Shown in pieces: positions 35,462-43,372 of a stretch of DNA of 64,000 nt. Under the pieces are notes generated by a model. It saw only the letters and a list, made by a program, of their open reading frames with translations. It made no database searches and was not told the DNA's origin. The translations under genes and the position numbers were made by a program. The DNA is taken from assembly GCA_963780175.1 (NCBI GenBank), contig CAWAAT010000001.1, forward strand, positions 186,001-250,000. The letters are read 5' to 3'. Numbering within the stretch: position 1 is the first letter of the stretch; the number at the start of each line of letters is the position of its first letter. This DNA is from Brooklawnia sp963780175 (GTDB lineage Bacteria; Actinomycetota; Actinomycetes; Propionibacteriales; Propionibacteriaceae).

Positions 35462-36253
35462 ATGTCACAGCCACCGACGTCACCGCAACGCATGCCGGAC
35501 GCGTCCATGGAGCTACTGAACACCATTCAACGAGACACCCTCGACCCCGAGTACGCCGAGCACGCCGCCGGTCGTCGTTCGGGCCCCAGCCGGGCTCCGG
35601 TGCTGCTGTTGGTGGTCTGCGTGCTGGCGGGACTGATGTTCACCACCTCGGGGCTGGGGGCGGGCCGCGGCACAGACACCGTGGCCAGTGAACGGGCCGA
35701 TTTGATCGCCCGGATCGCCCAGGCCGATCAGCGCAACCGGGAGGTCCGCGGCCAAGTTGACCAGTTGACCGCCGAGATCGAGGCGCTGGAGCAGACGCGC
35801 CTCGGCGCGGAGTACCAAATCGACACTGGCGTGGCTGTCTGGTCGGGAGCCGGCGCGGTGAGCGGGCCGGGGGTGCTGCTCACCATCACCGACAACCCGC
35901 TGGACGCCAACGGAATCATCGTCGACCAGGACCTGCGCCAAGTGGTCAACGGACTGTGGCTTGCCGGGGCAGAGGCCATGGCCATCAACGGTCACCGGTT
36001 GAGCGCCCGCACCGCGATCCGCCAGGCGGGTTCGGCAGTCACCGTCGACTACCGGTCCATGACCACTCCCTACCGTGTCGAGGCGATCGGGGACCCCGAC
36101 CAGCTGACCCTGGGGTTGACCGACAACTCGGGTGGTGCCTGGCTCGCGTTCCTCAAGGGCAACTACGGGGTGAAATGGACGCTGGAGCGGCGAGCGGAGC
36201 TGCAGCTGGGCGCCGACGCGGGTCTGGGTGTCAAGCAGGCTGGTGTACCGTGA
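35462..36253 (+). CDS. DUF881 protein (first copy)
   Basis: A 263-residue single-pass membrane protein. A cytoplasmic N terminus of about 45 residues is followed by one helix (VLLLVVCVLAGLMFTTSGL). An extracytoplasmic coiled coil comes next (VASERADLIARIAQADQRNREVRGQVDQL). The DUF881 domain holds VSGPGVLLTITDN, DLRQVVNGLWLAGAEAMAINGHRL and the closing GNYGVKWTLERRAEL. DUF881 pairs flanking a DUF1290 gene are conserved in actinobacteria near division-linked genes; the molecular role is unknown. The first residues (SMELLNTIQRDTLDPEY) look like a short conserved motif for partner binding. Confidence 0.85.
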   Translation: MSQPPTSPQRMPDASMELLNTIQRDTLDPEYAEHAAGRRSGPSRAPVLLLVVCVLAGLMFTTSGLGAGRGTDTVASERADLIARIAQADQRNREVRGQVDQLTAEIEALEQTRLGAEYQIDTGVAVWSGAGAVSGPGVLLTITDNPLDANGIIVDQDLRQVVNGLWLAGAEAMAINGHRLSARTAIRQAGSAVTVDYRSMTTPYRVEAIGDPDQLTLGLTDNSGGAWLAFLKGNYGVKWTLERRAELQLGADAGLGVKQAGVP

Positions 36254-36275
36254 CCGGCAACGACAGGAGGCAGCC

Positions 36276-36608
36276 ATGCTGGCCATCATCGGTTTGATCC
36301 TGGGCGTGGTCCTGGCTCTGGTCCTGCGGCCCGAGATGCCCGGGTGGCTGCAGCCGTACCTTCCCATCATGATCGTCGCTGCACTGGACGCCTTGGTGGG
36401 AGCGGCCCGCGCCAGCCTGGAGCACACCTTCTCAGACCGGGTGTTCGCGGTTTCGTTCGTGTCCAACGTGGCCATCGCAGCACTGATCGTGTGGTTGGGC
36501 GACATCATCGGGGTGGGATCGCAGCTGTCCACCGCCGTGCTGGTCGTGCTGGGCATCCGCATCTTCACCAACGCCGCGGTGATCCGCCGGAAGGTGCTGC
36601 ATGCCTGA
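36276..36608 (+). CDS. DUF1290 small basic membrane protein (Sbp-like)
   Basis: A 110-residue protein with three or four hydrophobic helices. It opens MLAIIGLILGVVLALVLRPEMP and contains LPIMIVAALDALVGAARASLEHTFSDRVF, which is the conserved core of the DUF1290/Sbp family. Sbp lies beside ftsZ-region genes in Bacillus and beside DUF881 genes in actinobacteria, but its function is not known. AGGAGG lies 5 nt before the ATG. The stop overlaps the second DUF881 gene by 8 bp, so the three proteins probably form one complex. Confidence 0.9.
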   Translation: MLAIIGLILGVVLALVLRPEMPGWLQPYLPIMIVAALDALVGAARASLEHTFSDRVFAVSFVSNVAIAALIVWLGDIIGVGSQLSTAVLVVLGIRIFTNAAVIRRKVLHA

Positions 36609-37356
36609 GCGCGCTGCCGGTGCGCCACCCGTGACCCAGCGCTCCGCCGGGGTGCGATTCCTGGTCTGGTTGATCAGACCGAGCAGGACCCAGCTCGTCT
36701 GGGCGCTGGCGCTCAGCCTGGTCGCGATGGCCATCGTCATCCAGGTGCAATCCACGCAGGCGGGTGACCGGTACTCGGGCATGCGACGCGACGACCTCGT
36801 CCAGCTGCTCGACGGACTCACCGAGGAGTCCGAGCGACTGGCGGCCGAGGTGGTTGAGCTGCAGCGCACGCGCGACGCCCTCGAGTCGGGCGCCGACGCC
36901 GAGCAGGTGGCGCGTGAGGAGGCTCGTCGGCGGGCCGACGGTTTGGCGATCCTGGCCGGTACCGCCCCGGCGGTGGGACCGGGGGTCCGCATCACCATCT
37001 CGGCCCCGGCCGGCCGGATCACCGTCGACCTCATGCTGGATGCCATCCAGGAGTTGCGGGACGCCGGCGCCGAAGTGATCGAGATCAACGACTCCATCCG
37101 GATCGTCGCCCAGAGTTGGGTCGGTGACTCGGCGCAGGGGCTGGTCATCGATGACCAGCGGGTGGAGCTGCCGCTCGTCATCGAAGCAATCGGCGACTCG
37201 CATTCGCTGGCCGAGGGAGCCAGGTTCCGCGGGGGCCTGGTCAGTCAGGTGGAGAGCCAGAAGGTTGGGGGTTCGGTGGCCATCGAGGAGTTGGACGAGG
37301 TGAGCATCACCAGCCTGCACCAGACCAGAGCACCACGCCACGCCCAGCCTGCGTAG
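36601..37356 (+). CDS. DUF881 protein (second copy)
   Basis: A 251-residue single-pass membrane protein. One helix (LVWALALSLVAMAIVIQV) precedes a coiled coil (DLVQLLDGLTEESERLAAEVVELQRTRDAL) and the DUF881 domain (VGPGVRITISAPAGRITVDLMLDAIQELRDAGAEVIEINDSIRIV). It is paralogous to the gene at 35462 but lacks that gene's C-terminal VKWTLERR ending. Overlap with the DUF1290 gene indicates coupling. It follows the order pgsA2-DUF881-DUF1290-DUF881-gcvH seen in Mycobacterium. No enzymatic residues are apparent; a scaffold role outside the membrane is plausible. Confidence 0.85.
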   Translation: MPERAAGAPPVTQRSAGVRFLVWLIRPSRTQLVWALALSLVAMAIVIQVQSTQAGDRYSGMRRDDLVQLLDGLTEESERLAAEVVELQRTRDALESGADAEQVAREEARRRADGLAILAGTAPAVGPGVRITISAPAGRITVDLMLDAIQELRDAGAEVIEINDSIRIVAQSWVGDSAQGLVIDDQRVELPLVIEAIGDSHSLAEGARFRGGLVSQVESQKVGGSVAIEELDEVSITSLHQTRAPRHAQPA

Positions 37357-37419
37357 CGCGTCGCGGCCCGGGGCGATAGCGTGTGGCTGTCGAACTGTCG
37401 AGCAACCAGCGGAGGAAGC

Positions 37420-37806
37420 ATGATCGACTTGCCTGATGAACTTCGGTTCAGCGCCGAACACGAATGGGTGCGAGTGGACAACTCGTCCGTGGCCCGGGTG
37501 GGCGTCACGGCTTACGCCACGTCCGAATTGGGGGACATCGTATACGTGTCGCTGCCGACCGTCGGCTCCTCGGTTGTCGCTGGGGATGCATGCGGGGAGC
37601 TGGAATCCACCAAGTCGGTGTCGGACATCTTCGCCCCGGTCTCCGGTGTCGTGACGTCGGTCAACCAGGCGGCCATGGAGGAACCCGAGTCCATCGGGGA
37701 CGACCCCTACGGTGATGGCTGGCTGTTCGACGTCGAGATGTCAGACAGCGCAGAACTTGATGCCCTGCTCGATGCTGACGGATATGCGGAGCTGATCGAG
37801 CCGTAG
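37420..37806 (+). CDS. gcvH: Glycine cleavage system H protein
   Basis: Lipoyl carrier of the glycine cleavage system. It shuttles the aminomethyl group from the P protein to the T protein. The 128 residues match the family length. The lipoylated lysine is Lys65 in GELESTKSVSDIFAP, and the N terminus LRFSAEHEWVRVD is typical. The ATG has GGAGG 4 nt upstream. Its partner gcvP lies 2.6 kb downstream with four regulators between; no gcvT is present in this window. The separation of gcvH from gcvP by garA and MerR genes is the actinobacterial arrangement. Confidence 0.97.
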   Translation: MIDLPDELRFSAEHEWVRVDNSSVARVGVTAYATSELGDIVYVSLPTVGSSVVAGDACGELESTKSVSDIFAPVSGVVTSVNQAAMEEPESIGDDPYGDGWLFDVEMSDSAELDALLDADGYAELIEP

Positions 37807-37925
37807 CCCGCAGCACTGCCCCGATTGCCTGCACCTCGAATGGCTGACAGGGTGGTCAACTAAACTAGGCTCATACTTCTCCGGCAGCGATGCCGGGTGA
37901 CACGACGACAAGGAAGCCTCCGACC

Positions 37926-38423
37926 ATGATCGATTGCAGCCAGTGCGGTCATTCGAACCCGGTGGGCAGTAACTTCTGCTCCAAGTGCGGCAGCGCTCTG
38001 GCTCCCGTCGGATCGGCCTCCGAGACGACCGGTTTGATCGTCTCTCCAGAGGAGGACCCTCGCACCCTGGAGATCAGCGCCGAGGACGCCGACGCCCTCA
38101 GCCACCTGCCTGCGGGCAACGCGATGCTGATCGTCACCCGGGGCCCAGACGTAGGCGCTCGCCACCTGCTCGACCAAGAGATCGTGACTGCCGGCCGCAG
38201 CCCCAAATCCGAGATCTTCCTGGACGACATCACCGTCTCACGCCACCACGCGGAATTCGTGATGCGCGAGGGCAGGGTCACCCTGGTGGACAAGGGCAGT
38301 CTCAACGGCACCTACGTGAACCGCACGCTTGTCGACCAGGCGGCGGTTCTGCGCCCTGGTGACGAGGTTCAGATCGGCAAGTTCCGGATGCTCTTCTTCG
38401 TGAGCGAGCACGGGCTGCACTGA
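37926..38423 (+). CDS. garA: GarA/OdhI-like FHA-domain protein with N-terminal zinc ribbon
   Basis: Cytoplasmic regulator of 2-oxoglutarate dehydrogenase and glutamate enzymes in actinobacteria, controlled by Ser/Thr kinases. The 165-residue protein has an N-terminal zinc ribbon (Cys4, Cys7, Cys18, Cys21) and a linker with the phospho-acceptor pair (SETTG, Thr34/Thr35). Its FHA domain shows VTAGRSPKSEIFLDD, SRHHAEF and GSLNGTYVN. Mycobacterial GarA and corynebacterial OdhI have the ETT motif and FHA domain but no zinc ribbon at the start, so this is a variant. AAGGA precedes the ATG, and a TAGGCT box lies about 55 nt upstream. Neighbours gcvH and the MerR genes are as in Rv1826-Rv1830. Confidence 0.88.
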   Translation: MIDCSQCGHSNPVGSNFCSKCGSALAPVGSASETTGLIVSPEEDPRTLEISAEDADALSHLPAGNAMLIVTRGPDVGARHLLDQEIVTAGRSPKSEIFLDDITVSRHHAEFVMREGRVTLVDKGSLNGTYVNRTLVDQAAVLRPGDEVQIGKFRMLFFVSEHGLH

Positions 38424-39121
38424 TGCCGCCAGCGGCGAAGCGCAGTATCGGCCAGGTCCTCCCGCTACTCAAGAGCGAGTTTCCGGACATCTCGATCTCC
38501 AAGATCAGGTTCTTGGAGACCGAGGGACTGGTGGCCCCTGAGCGAGCCGCTTCAGGGTATCGCCGGTACGCAGAAGCGGACGTCGAGCGGCTGCGCTACA
38601 TCCTTCGCATGCAGCGAGACCACTATCTTCCCCTCAAGGTGATCCGCGAGAACCTTGCGCTGATGGACCGGGGTCTTGAACCGCCGAGCGTCGAATCGCC
38701 GGCGACATCGACGCCACCCGCACCGTCACCGACGAACACCCCAGAGCCGACCTCGTCGTCGACACCGCGTCGGCCGATGAAACTGACGCGCCGAGAACTA
38801 CTGCAGGTCAGCGGTCTCTCCGAAGCCACCCTGATCGAGCTCGAACGCCAGCAGATGCTGGCGCCCCGGCGGGGCTCCATCTACTACGGACGCGAGGCCC
38901 TGACCCTGTGTGTGGTAACGCGCAAGCTGCAGTCCTACGGCATGGACACCCGACACCTGAGAGCCATCAAGCAGGCAGCGGAACGTGAGGCGGGGCTGGT
39001 CGAGCAGGCCGTGCGTCCCCACCTGATGCGAAGCTCCAATCCGGCGGAGACCCTGCACGACGTCAGTCAATTGGTCGTCCACGCGCATGCGGCGATGATG
39101 TACACGCTTCTTGAGGGCTGA
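38423..39121 (+). CDS. ftsR: MerR-family regulator, FtsR-like
   Basis: DNA-binding regulator of the MerR type with an N-terminal winged helix. KRSIGQVLPLLKSEFPDISISKIRFLETEGLVAPERAASGYRRY spans the helix-turn-helix and wing. A Pro/Thr/Ser linker (residues about 90-115) joins a second helical domain (MKLTRRELLQVSGLSEATLIELERQQML) that resembles another HTH. Length is 232 residues. It is the orthologue by position of Rv1828 and of corynebacterial FtsR, an activator of ftsZ; this role is inferred. The ATG overlaps the garA stop (TGATG). Confidence 0.85.
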   Translation: MPPAAKRSIGQVLPLLKSEFPDISISKIRFLETEGLVAPERAASGYRRYAEADVERLRYILRMQRDHYLPLKVIRENLALMDRGLEPPSVESPATSTPPAPSPTNTPEPTSSSTPRRPMKLTRRELLQVSGLSEATLIELERQQMLAPRRGSIYYGREALTLCVVTRKLQSYGMDTRHLRAIKQAAEREAGLVEQAVRPHLMRSSNPAETLHDVSQLVVHAHAAMMYTLLEG

Positions 39122-39151
39122 GCATCATGAGCCCGGGTCAGGAGGTGTGAA

Positions 39152-39622
39152 GTGGATGGGATGATCGAACTCGACATCATGGGAATCCGCGTCGAGGTTC
39201 CCTCAAATGCCCCGATGCTGCTCTTGAAGGAGTCCGGCGGGCAGCGTTACCTGCCGATCTGGATCGGTGCCGCCGAGGCGTCCGCGATCGTGAACGCCCT
39301 GGAGGGGATCGTGCCCCCCCGGCCGATGACCCATGACCTGATGGCCGACCTGCTGGCGGAGTTGGGTCACGGGCAGGTGGTGGGACGCATCACCAGCGTG
39401 GTCGATGGCACCTTCCACGCCGAACTGGTGGTGCACGGTCGAGCGATCGACGCGCGGCCCTCGGATGTGGTGGCGCTCGCGCTGCGCTCGGGTTTCACGG
39501 TGAGCTGCCCGCCCGAACTGCTGGATCAAGTTGGGGTTGAGCTTTTCGAGGCAGCCGAGGATGAGGTGGAGAAGTTCCGCGAGTTCCTCGACAACATCTC
39601 CCCGGACGACTTTGAACACTGA
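39152..39622 (+). CDS. Bifunctional nuclease family protein (DUF151)
   Basis: 156-residue member of the DUF151 family, whose plant and thermophile members have weak DNase/RNase activity. Conserved blocks are MIELDIMGIRVEVPSNAPMLLLKE, RYLPIWIGAAEASAI, RPMTHDLMADLL, ARPSDVVALALRSG and the acidic tail FREFLDNISPDDF. The GTG at 39152 follows AGGAGG by 6 nt; an ATG at 39161 is also possible. It sits between two MerR genes as Rv1829 does. A truncated second copy lies at 21592-21918. The nuclease role in actinobacteria is not proven. Confidence 0.85.
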   Translation: MDGMIELDIMGIRVEVPSNAPMLLLKESGGQRYLPIWIGAAEASAIVNALEGIVPPRPMTHDLMADLLAELGHGQVVGRITSVVDGTFHAELVVHGRAIDARPSDVVALALRSGFTVSCPPELLDQVGVELFEAAEDEVEKFREFLDNISPDDFEH

Positions 39623-39739
39623 CACCCATAGTCAGCCGGTACTTGGCCGAAGTTGTGGGGACCGCAAGCGGCTGCGACACGCCGAACCGTCGGCGCCTCG
39701 ATGGTTGCCCACTCCCGGTGCGGCACTTAACGTCTGATC

Positions 39740-39763
39740 ACAGCGGTGAAGTTACACTGCTGT
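39740..39763. promoter_or_regulatory. Imperfect palindrome before the second MerR gene
   Basis: ACAGCGGTGAAG faces TTACACTGCTGT, with 9 of 12 positions paired. It lies about 47 bp before the GTG of the MerR gene, in a 187-bp intergenic region. MerR proteins bind such palindromes, so it is a candidate autoregulatory operator. This is inference from symmetry and position. Confidence 0.4.
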
Positions 39764-39809
39764 CATAGCGGTACGGCAGGTGCCCAGTCGGCACGTGAGG
39801 AGAATCGCA

Positions 39810-40376
39810 GTGAGCAGTCCCCAGGTCGAGGCCCAGCTTGCGTCGGGCATGCAGGAAGCGTTGTTCGACGGTGACTTCGGACCACTGCCCGAAGACCTCG
39901 CTTTCCGGGGACCGGTGGCCTGCAACGTGGCCGGCATCACCTACCGCCAACTCGACTACTGGGCACGCACCGGCCTGGTCATCCCCGAGATTCGGGGCGC
40001 CGAAGGTTCGGGCACCCAGCGGCTCTACTCGTTCCGCGACATCCTCATGTTGAAGGTCGTCAAGAAGTTGCTGGACGCCGGCATCTCGCTGCAGCAGATC
40101 CGCACGGCCATCGACCACTTGCGCTCGCGTGGTGTCCAGGACCTTTCCCAGGTCACCTTGATGAGCGACGGTGCCTCGGTGTACGAGTGCACCAGCGATC
40201 TTGAGGTTGTCGACCTGCTGCGCGGCGGTCAGGGCATGTTCGCCATCGCCCTGGGAGGCGTCTGGCGCGACATCGAGGGTGCGCTGCTCACCCTGCCACG
40301 CGAATCCGCTCGCGAGGCGCCGCCGGCCACCACCGATGAGTTGTCCCAAAGGCGGCTGCAACGGCACGCGATCTGA
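39810..40376 (+). CDS. MerR-family transcriptional regulator (Rv1830-like)
   Basis: 188-residue regulator with an N-terminal MerR HTH: VACNVAGITYRQLDYWARTGLVIPEIRGAEGSGTQRLYSFRDILMLKVVKKLLDAGISLQQIRTAI. Its short acidic lead (MQEALFDGDFGPLPEDLAFRG) is typical of the actinobacterial group. The C-terminal part has no metal-binding Cys pattern, so it is not a classical metal sensor. The GTG at 39810 is preferred because GAGGAG stands 7 nt upstream; an earlier ATG at 39780 lies in the promoter region. It precedes gcvP directly, suggesting control of glycine catabolism or of its own operon through the palindrome upstream. Confidence 0.85.
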   Translation: MSSPQVEAQLASGMQEALFDGDFGPLPEDLAFRGPVACNVAGITYRQLDYWARTGLVIPEIRGAEGSGTQRLYSFRDILMLKVVKKLLDAGISLQQIRTAIDHLRSRGVQDLSQVTLMSDGASVYECTSDLEVVDLLRGGQGMFAIALGGVWRDIEGALLTLPRESAREAPPATTDELSQRRLQRHAI

Positions 40377-40409
40377 GGCACTAGGCTTGGCACGCCTTAG
40401 TCGCAGAAA

Positions 40410-43313
40410 GTGGTGAGTGTCGTGTCCTCGTTCCTGTCTCGTCACCTCGGTCCCGATGCCCACCAGCAGCGGCAGATGCTCGACTTTCTCGGGCTGACAA
40501 GCCTGGACGAATTGTCCGACCGCGCCATGCCGGAGGCCATCAGGTGCGGGGCGCTGGATCTGCCACCGGCAATCGATGAGCACCAGGTGCAGGCGCGGCT
40601 CGCCGAGTTGGCCTCCCGCAACTTCCCGGGCCGGTCCATGATCGGGCTGGGGTACCACGGCACCGTCACCCCGGCCGTGATCAGGCGCAACGTCCTCGAG
40701 AACCCAGCGTGGTACACCGCCTACACGCCGTACCAGCCCGAGATCAGCCAGGGCCGACTCGAGATGCTGCTGAACTTCCAGACCGTGGTCAGTGACCTGA
40801 CCGGTCTTCCGATCGCGGGGGCGAGCCTGCTGGACGAGGCCACCGCGGTCGCCGAGGGCGTGGCCATGGCCCGCCGGATCACCCGGTCGGGCGAGATCGT
40901 GCTGGTGGCCGCCGGGCTGCTTCCCCAGTCACTGGCGGTGCTGCAGACCCGAATGCGGTCGCTGGGCATCGAGGTGGTCGTTGCCGGCGATTCGATCGCC
41001 GAGGACCCGAATCTTGCCCGGGCGTTCTGCGTGGTTGTGCAGAGCCCTGCCGGCGACGGGCGTGCGCCGTCAACCCAAGAGCTGGCAGCGACTGCAGCGG
41101 CAGCGCATGCCGTCGGCGCGCAGGTGGTGGCCGCAGCCGATCTGCTGATGCTCACGTTGGTGAGTCCGCCGGGGGAGTGGGGCGCAGACATCGCCGTCGG
41201 CAGCACTCAGCGCTTCGGGGTTCCGTTGTTCTTCGGAGGTCCGCACGCCGGCTACATCGCCTCCCGAAGTGGCACGGAACGGCAGTTGCCCGGTCGACTG
41301 GTCGGCCTGTCCACAGACGCGGACTTCGCTCCGGCCCTACGTCTGACGCTGCAGACCCGCGAACAGCACATTCGCCGTGAGAAGGCCACCTCGAACATCT
41401 GCACCGCCCAGGTGCTGCTCGCCGTTGTTGCCGCGTGCTATGCGGTCTACCACGGCCCACAGGGCCTGCGCGAGATCGCGCGCGAGGTCCACGACGGGGC
41501 CAGAAGGCTGGCTGCCTCCCTGGTCGCCGTGGGTCTGACACCGACGTACGCGTCCTTCTTCGACACCTTGCTGGTCGAGGTCAGCGACGCCGCCTCGGTG
41601 GTCAGGGCTGCCCGTGAGGGGGGTGTCCACCTGCGTCAGGTGGACGCGTCCCATGTCGGCGTCTCGGTGGGCGAGGACGCCGGCCAGGAGGATCTGGCCG
41701 TGGTCGCCCGGGCCTTCGGCGCCGAACTGGGTGACGGCGTCTGGGGCGGGCTGGGCGCCGATGAACGCACCAGCGATTTCCTGACTCATCCGGTCTTCGG
41801 TGCCCACCACAGCGAGACCCGCATGATGCGCTACCTGGCCACCCTTGCCGCCCGTGACTTCGCGCTCGACCGCGGGATGATCCCGTTGGGCAGTTGCACC
41901 ATGAAGCTGAACTCCGCTGTCGAGATGGAGCCCATCAGCTACCCGGGATTTGCGAACTTGCATCCCTTCGTCCCGACTGCCGACGCCCAGGGCATGCGTG
42001 AACTCATCGACGAACTGTCAGGCTGGCTGGTCGAGATCACCGGCTACGACAGCATTTCGCTGCAACCGAATTCCGGTGCCCAGGGCGAGTTCGCCGGCCT
42101 GGTGGCGATCCGGCGCTACCACGAGGGACGCGGTGAGAATCAGCGGGACGTCTGCCTCATCCCGTCCTCGGCGCACGGCACCAACGCAGCCTCCGCCGCC
42201 TTGGCGGGGCTGAGGGTGGTCGTGGTGAAGGCCACCGACGACGGGTCGATCGATCTCGACGACCTGCGCACCAAGGTGACCACCCACGCCGATCGGTTGG
42301 CCGCGATCATGATGACCTACCCGTCCACTCACGGCGTGTTCGAGGACACCATCGTCGAGGCGTGCGTCCTGGTGCACGACGCCGGTGGTCAGGTCTACGT
42401 CGATGGGGCGAACATGAACGCACTGGTGGGCCTCGCCCAGCCGGGACGTTTCGGCGCCGACGTCAGCCACCTCAATCTGCACAAGACCTTCGCGATCCCG
42501 CACGGCGGAGGCGGCCCAGGGGTCGGCCCGGTGGCCGTGCGCGCCCATCTGGCGGCCTACCTGCCCGATCACCCCCTGGTGGACGTGGGTTCTGGCCTTG
42601 AGCCAGGTGGCACCGTGGCTGCGGCACCGTTCGGTTCGCCCGGGGTGCTGCCCATTACCTACGCCTACATTGCGCTGATGGGCCCCGAGGGTCTTCGGCA
42701 GGCCAGTCAGGTGGCGCTGCTGAATGCCAACTATGTGGCCCGTCGCCTCAACGAGCACTTCCCGGTGCTCTACTCCGGACGCGACGACCTGGTGGCCCAC
42801 GAGTGCATCATCGACCCCCGGGCGATCTGCAAGCAGGCCGGCATAAGCATCGACGACATCGCGAAGCGGCTCATCGACTACGGGTTCCATGCACCGACGA
42901 TGAGTTTCCCGGTGGCCGGAACGCTGATGATCGAGCCGACCGAGAGCGAGGACCAGCGCGAACTCGACCGGTTCTGCGATGCGATGATGGCGATCAAGGA
43001 CGAGATCGACCAGGTGATCGCTGGCGGCCACTGGACGAAGGACGATAACCCACTGGTCAACGCCCCCCACACGTTGGCCCGCGTCACCGCGTCCGAGTGG
43101 ACGCATCCATACTCGCGCACCACGGCAGCCTTCCCGGCCGGTCGCAGTTTCGGCCAGGTCGGTGCCGGGGATGGCGACAAGTACTGGCCGGCGTCGGCGC
43201 GCATCGACAACGCCTACGGTGACCGGAACCTGGTGTGCACGTGTCCGCCGATGGAGGCTTACGCCGATGACGCCGGGGCTGGCCAGTTGGCCGAACCTGG
43301 CCTCGCGACGTAG
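40410..43313 (+). CDS. gcvP: Glycine dehydrogenase (glycine cleavage P protein)
   Basis: PLP enzyme that decarboxylates glycine and passes the aminomethyl group to lipoyl-GcvH. The 967 residues are the usual length of the single-chain P protein with two PLP-fold halves. FLSRHLGPDAHQQRQMLDFLG starts the N-terminal half. The PLP lysine is in LNLHKTFAIPHGGGGPG (about residue 695). The SPLGSCTMKLN-type block reads IPLGSCTMKLNSAVEM. GTG codons at 40410 and 40422 are both possible starts; a TAGGCT box lies 26 nt upstream. The T protein is not in this window. Confidence 0.96.
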   Translation: MVSVVSSFLSRHLGPDAHQQRQMLDFLGLTSLDELSDRAMPEAIRCGALDLPPAIDEHQVQARLAELASRNFPGRSMIGLGYHGTVTPAVIRRNVLENPAWYTAYTPYQPEISQGRLEMLLNFQTVVSDLTGLPIAGASLLDEATAVAEGVAMARRITRSGEIVLVAAGLLPQSLAVLQTRMRSLGIEVVVAGDSIAEDPNLARAFCVVVQSPAGDGRAPSTQELAATAAAAHAVGAQVVAAADLLMLTLVSPPGEWGADIAVGSTQRFGVPLFFGGPHAGYIASRSGTERQLPGRLVGLSTDADFAPALRLTLQTREQHIRREKATSNICTAQVLLAVVAACYAVYHGPQGLREIAREVHDGARRLAASLVAVGLTPTYASFFDTLLVEVSDAASVVRAAREGGVHLRQVDASHVGVSVGEDAGQEDLAVVARAFGAELGDGVWGGLGADERTSDFLTHPVFGAHHSETRMMRYLATLAARDFALDRGMIPLGSCTMKLNSAVEMEPISYPGFANLHPFVPTADAQGMRELIDELSGWLVEITGYDSISLQPNSGAQGEFAGLVAIRRYHEGRGENQRDVCLIPSSAHGTNAASAALAGLRVVVVKATDDGSIDLDDLRTKVTTHADRLAAIMMTYPSTHGVFEDTIVEACVLVHDAGGQVYVDGANMNALVGLAQPGRFGADVSHLNLHKTFAIPHGGGGPGVGPVAVRAHLAAYLPDHPLVDVGSGLEPGGTVAAAPFGSPGVLPITYAYIALMGPEGLRQASQVALLNANYVARRLNEHFPVLYSGRDDLVAHECIIDPRAICKQAGISIDDIAKRLIDYGFHAPTMSFPVAGTLMIEPTESEDQRELDRFCDAMMAIKDEIDQVIAGGHWTKDDNPLVNAPHTLARVTASEWTHPYSRTTAAFPAGRSFGQVGAGDGDKYWPASARIDNAYGDRNLVCTCPPMEAYADDAGAGQLAEPGLAT

Positions 43314-43360
43314 CCGACGCTGCTCCGGAGAGCCGCACTGACGATCCGGTGGACGGCTGG

Positions 43361-43366
43361 GATACT
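43361..43366 (+). promoter_or_regulatory. -10 element before the YihY-like gene
   Basis: GATACT ends 6 nt before the ATG at 43373. The spacing equals that of the TAGGCT boxes before other genes here and implies a leaderless mRNA. Confidence 0.4.
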
Positions 43367-43372
43367 GACCCC

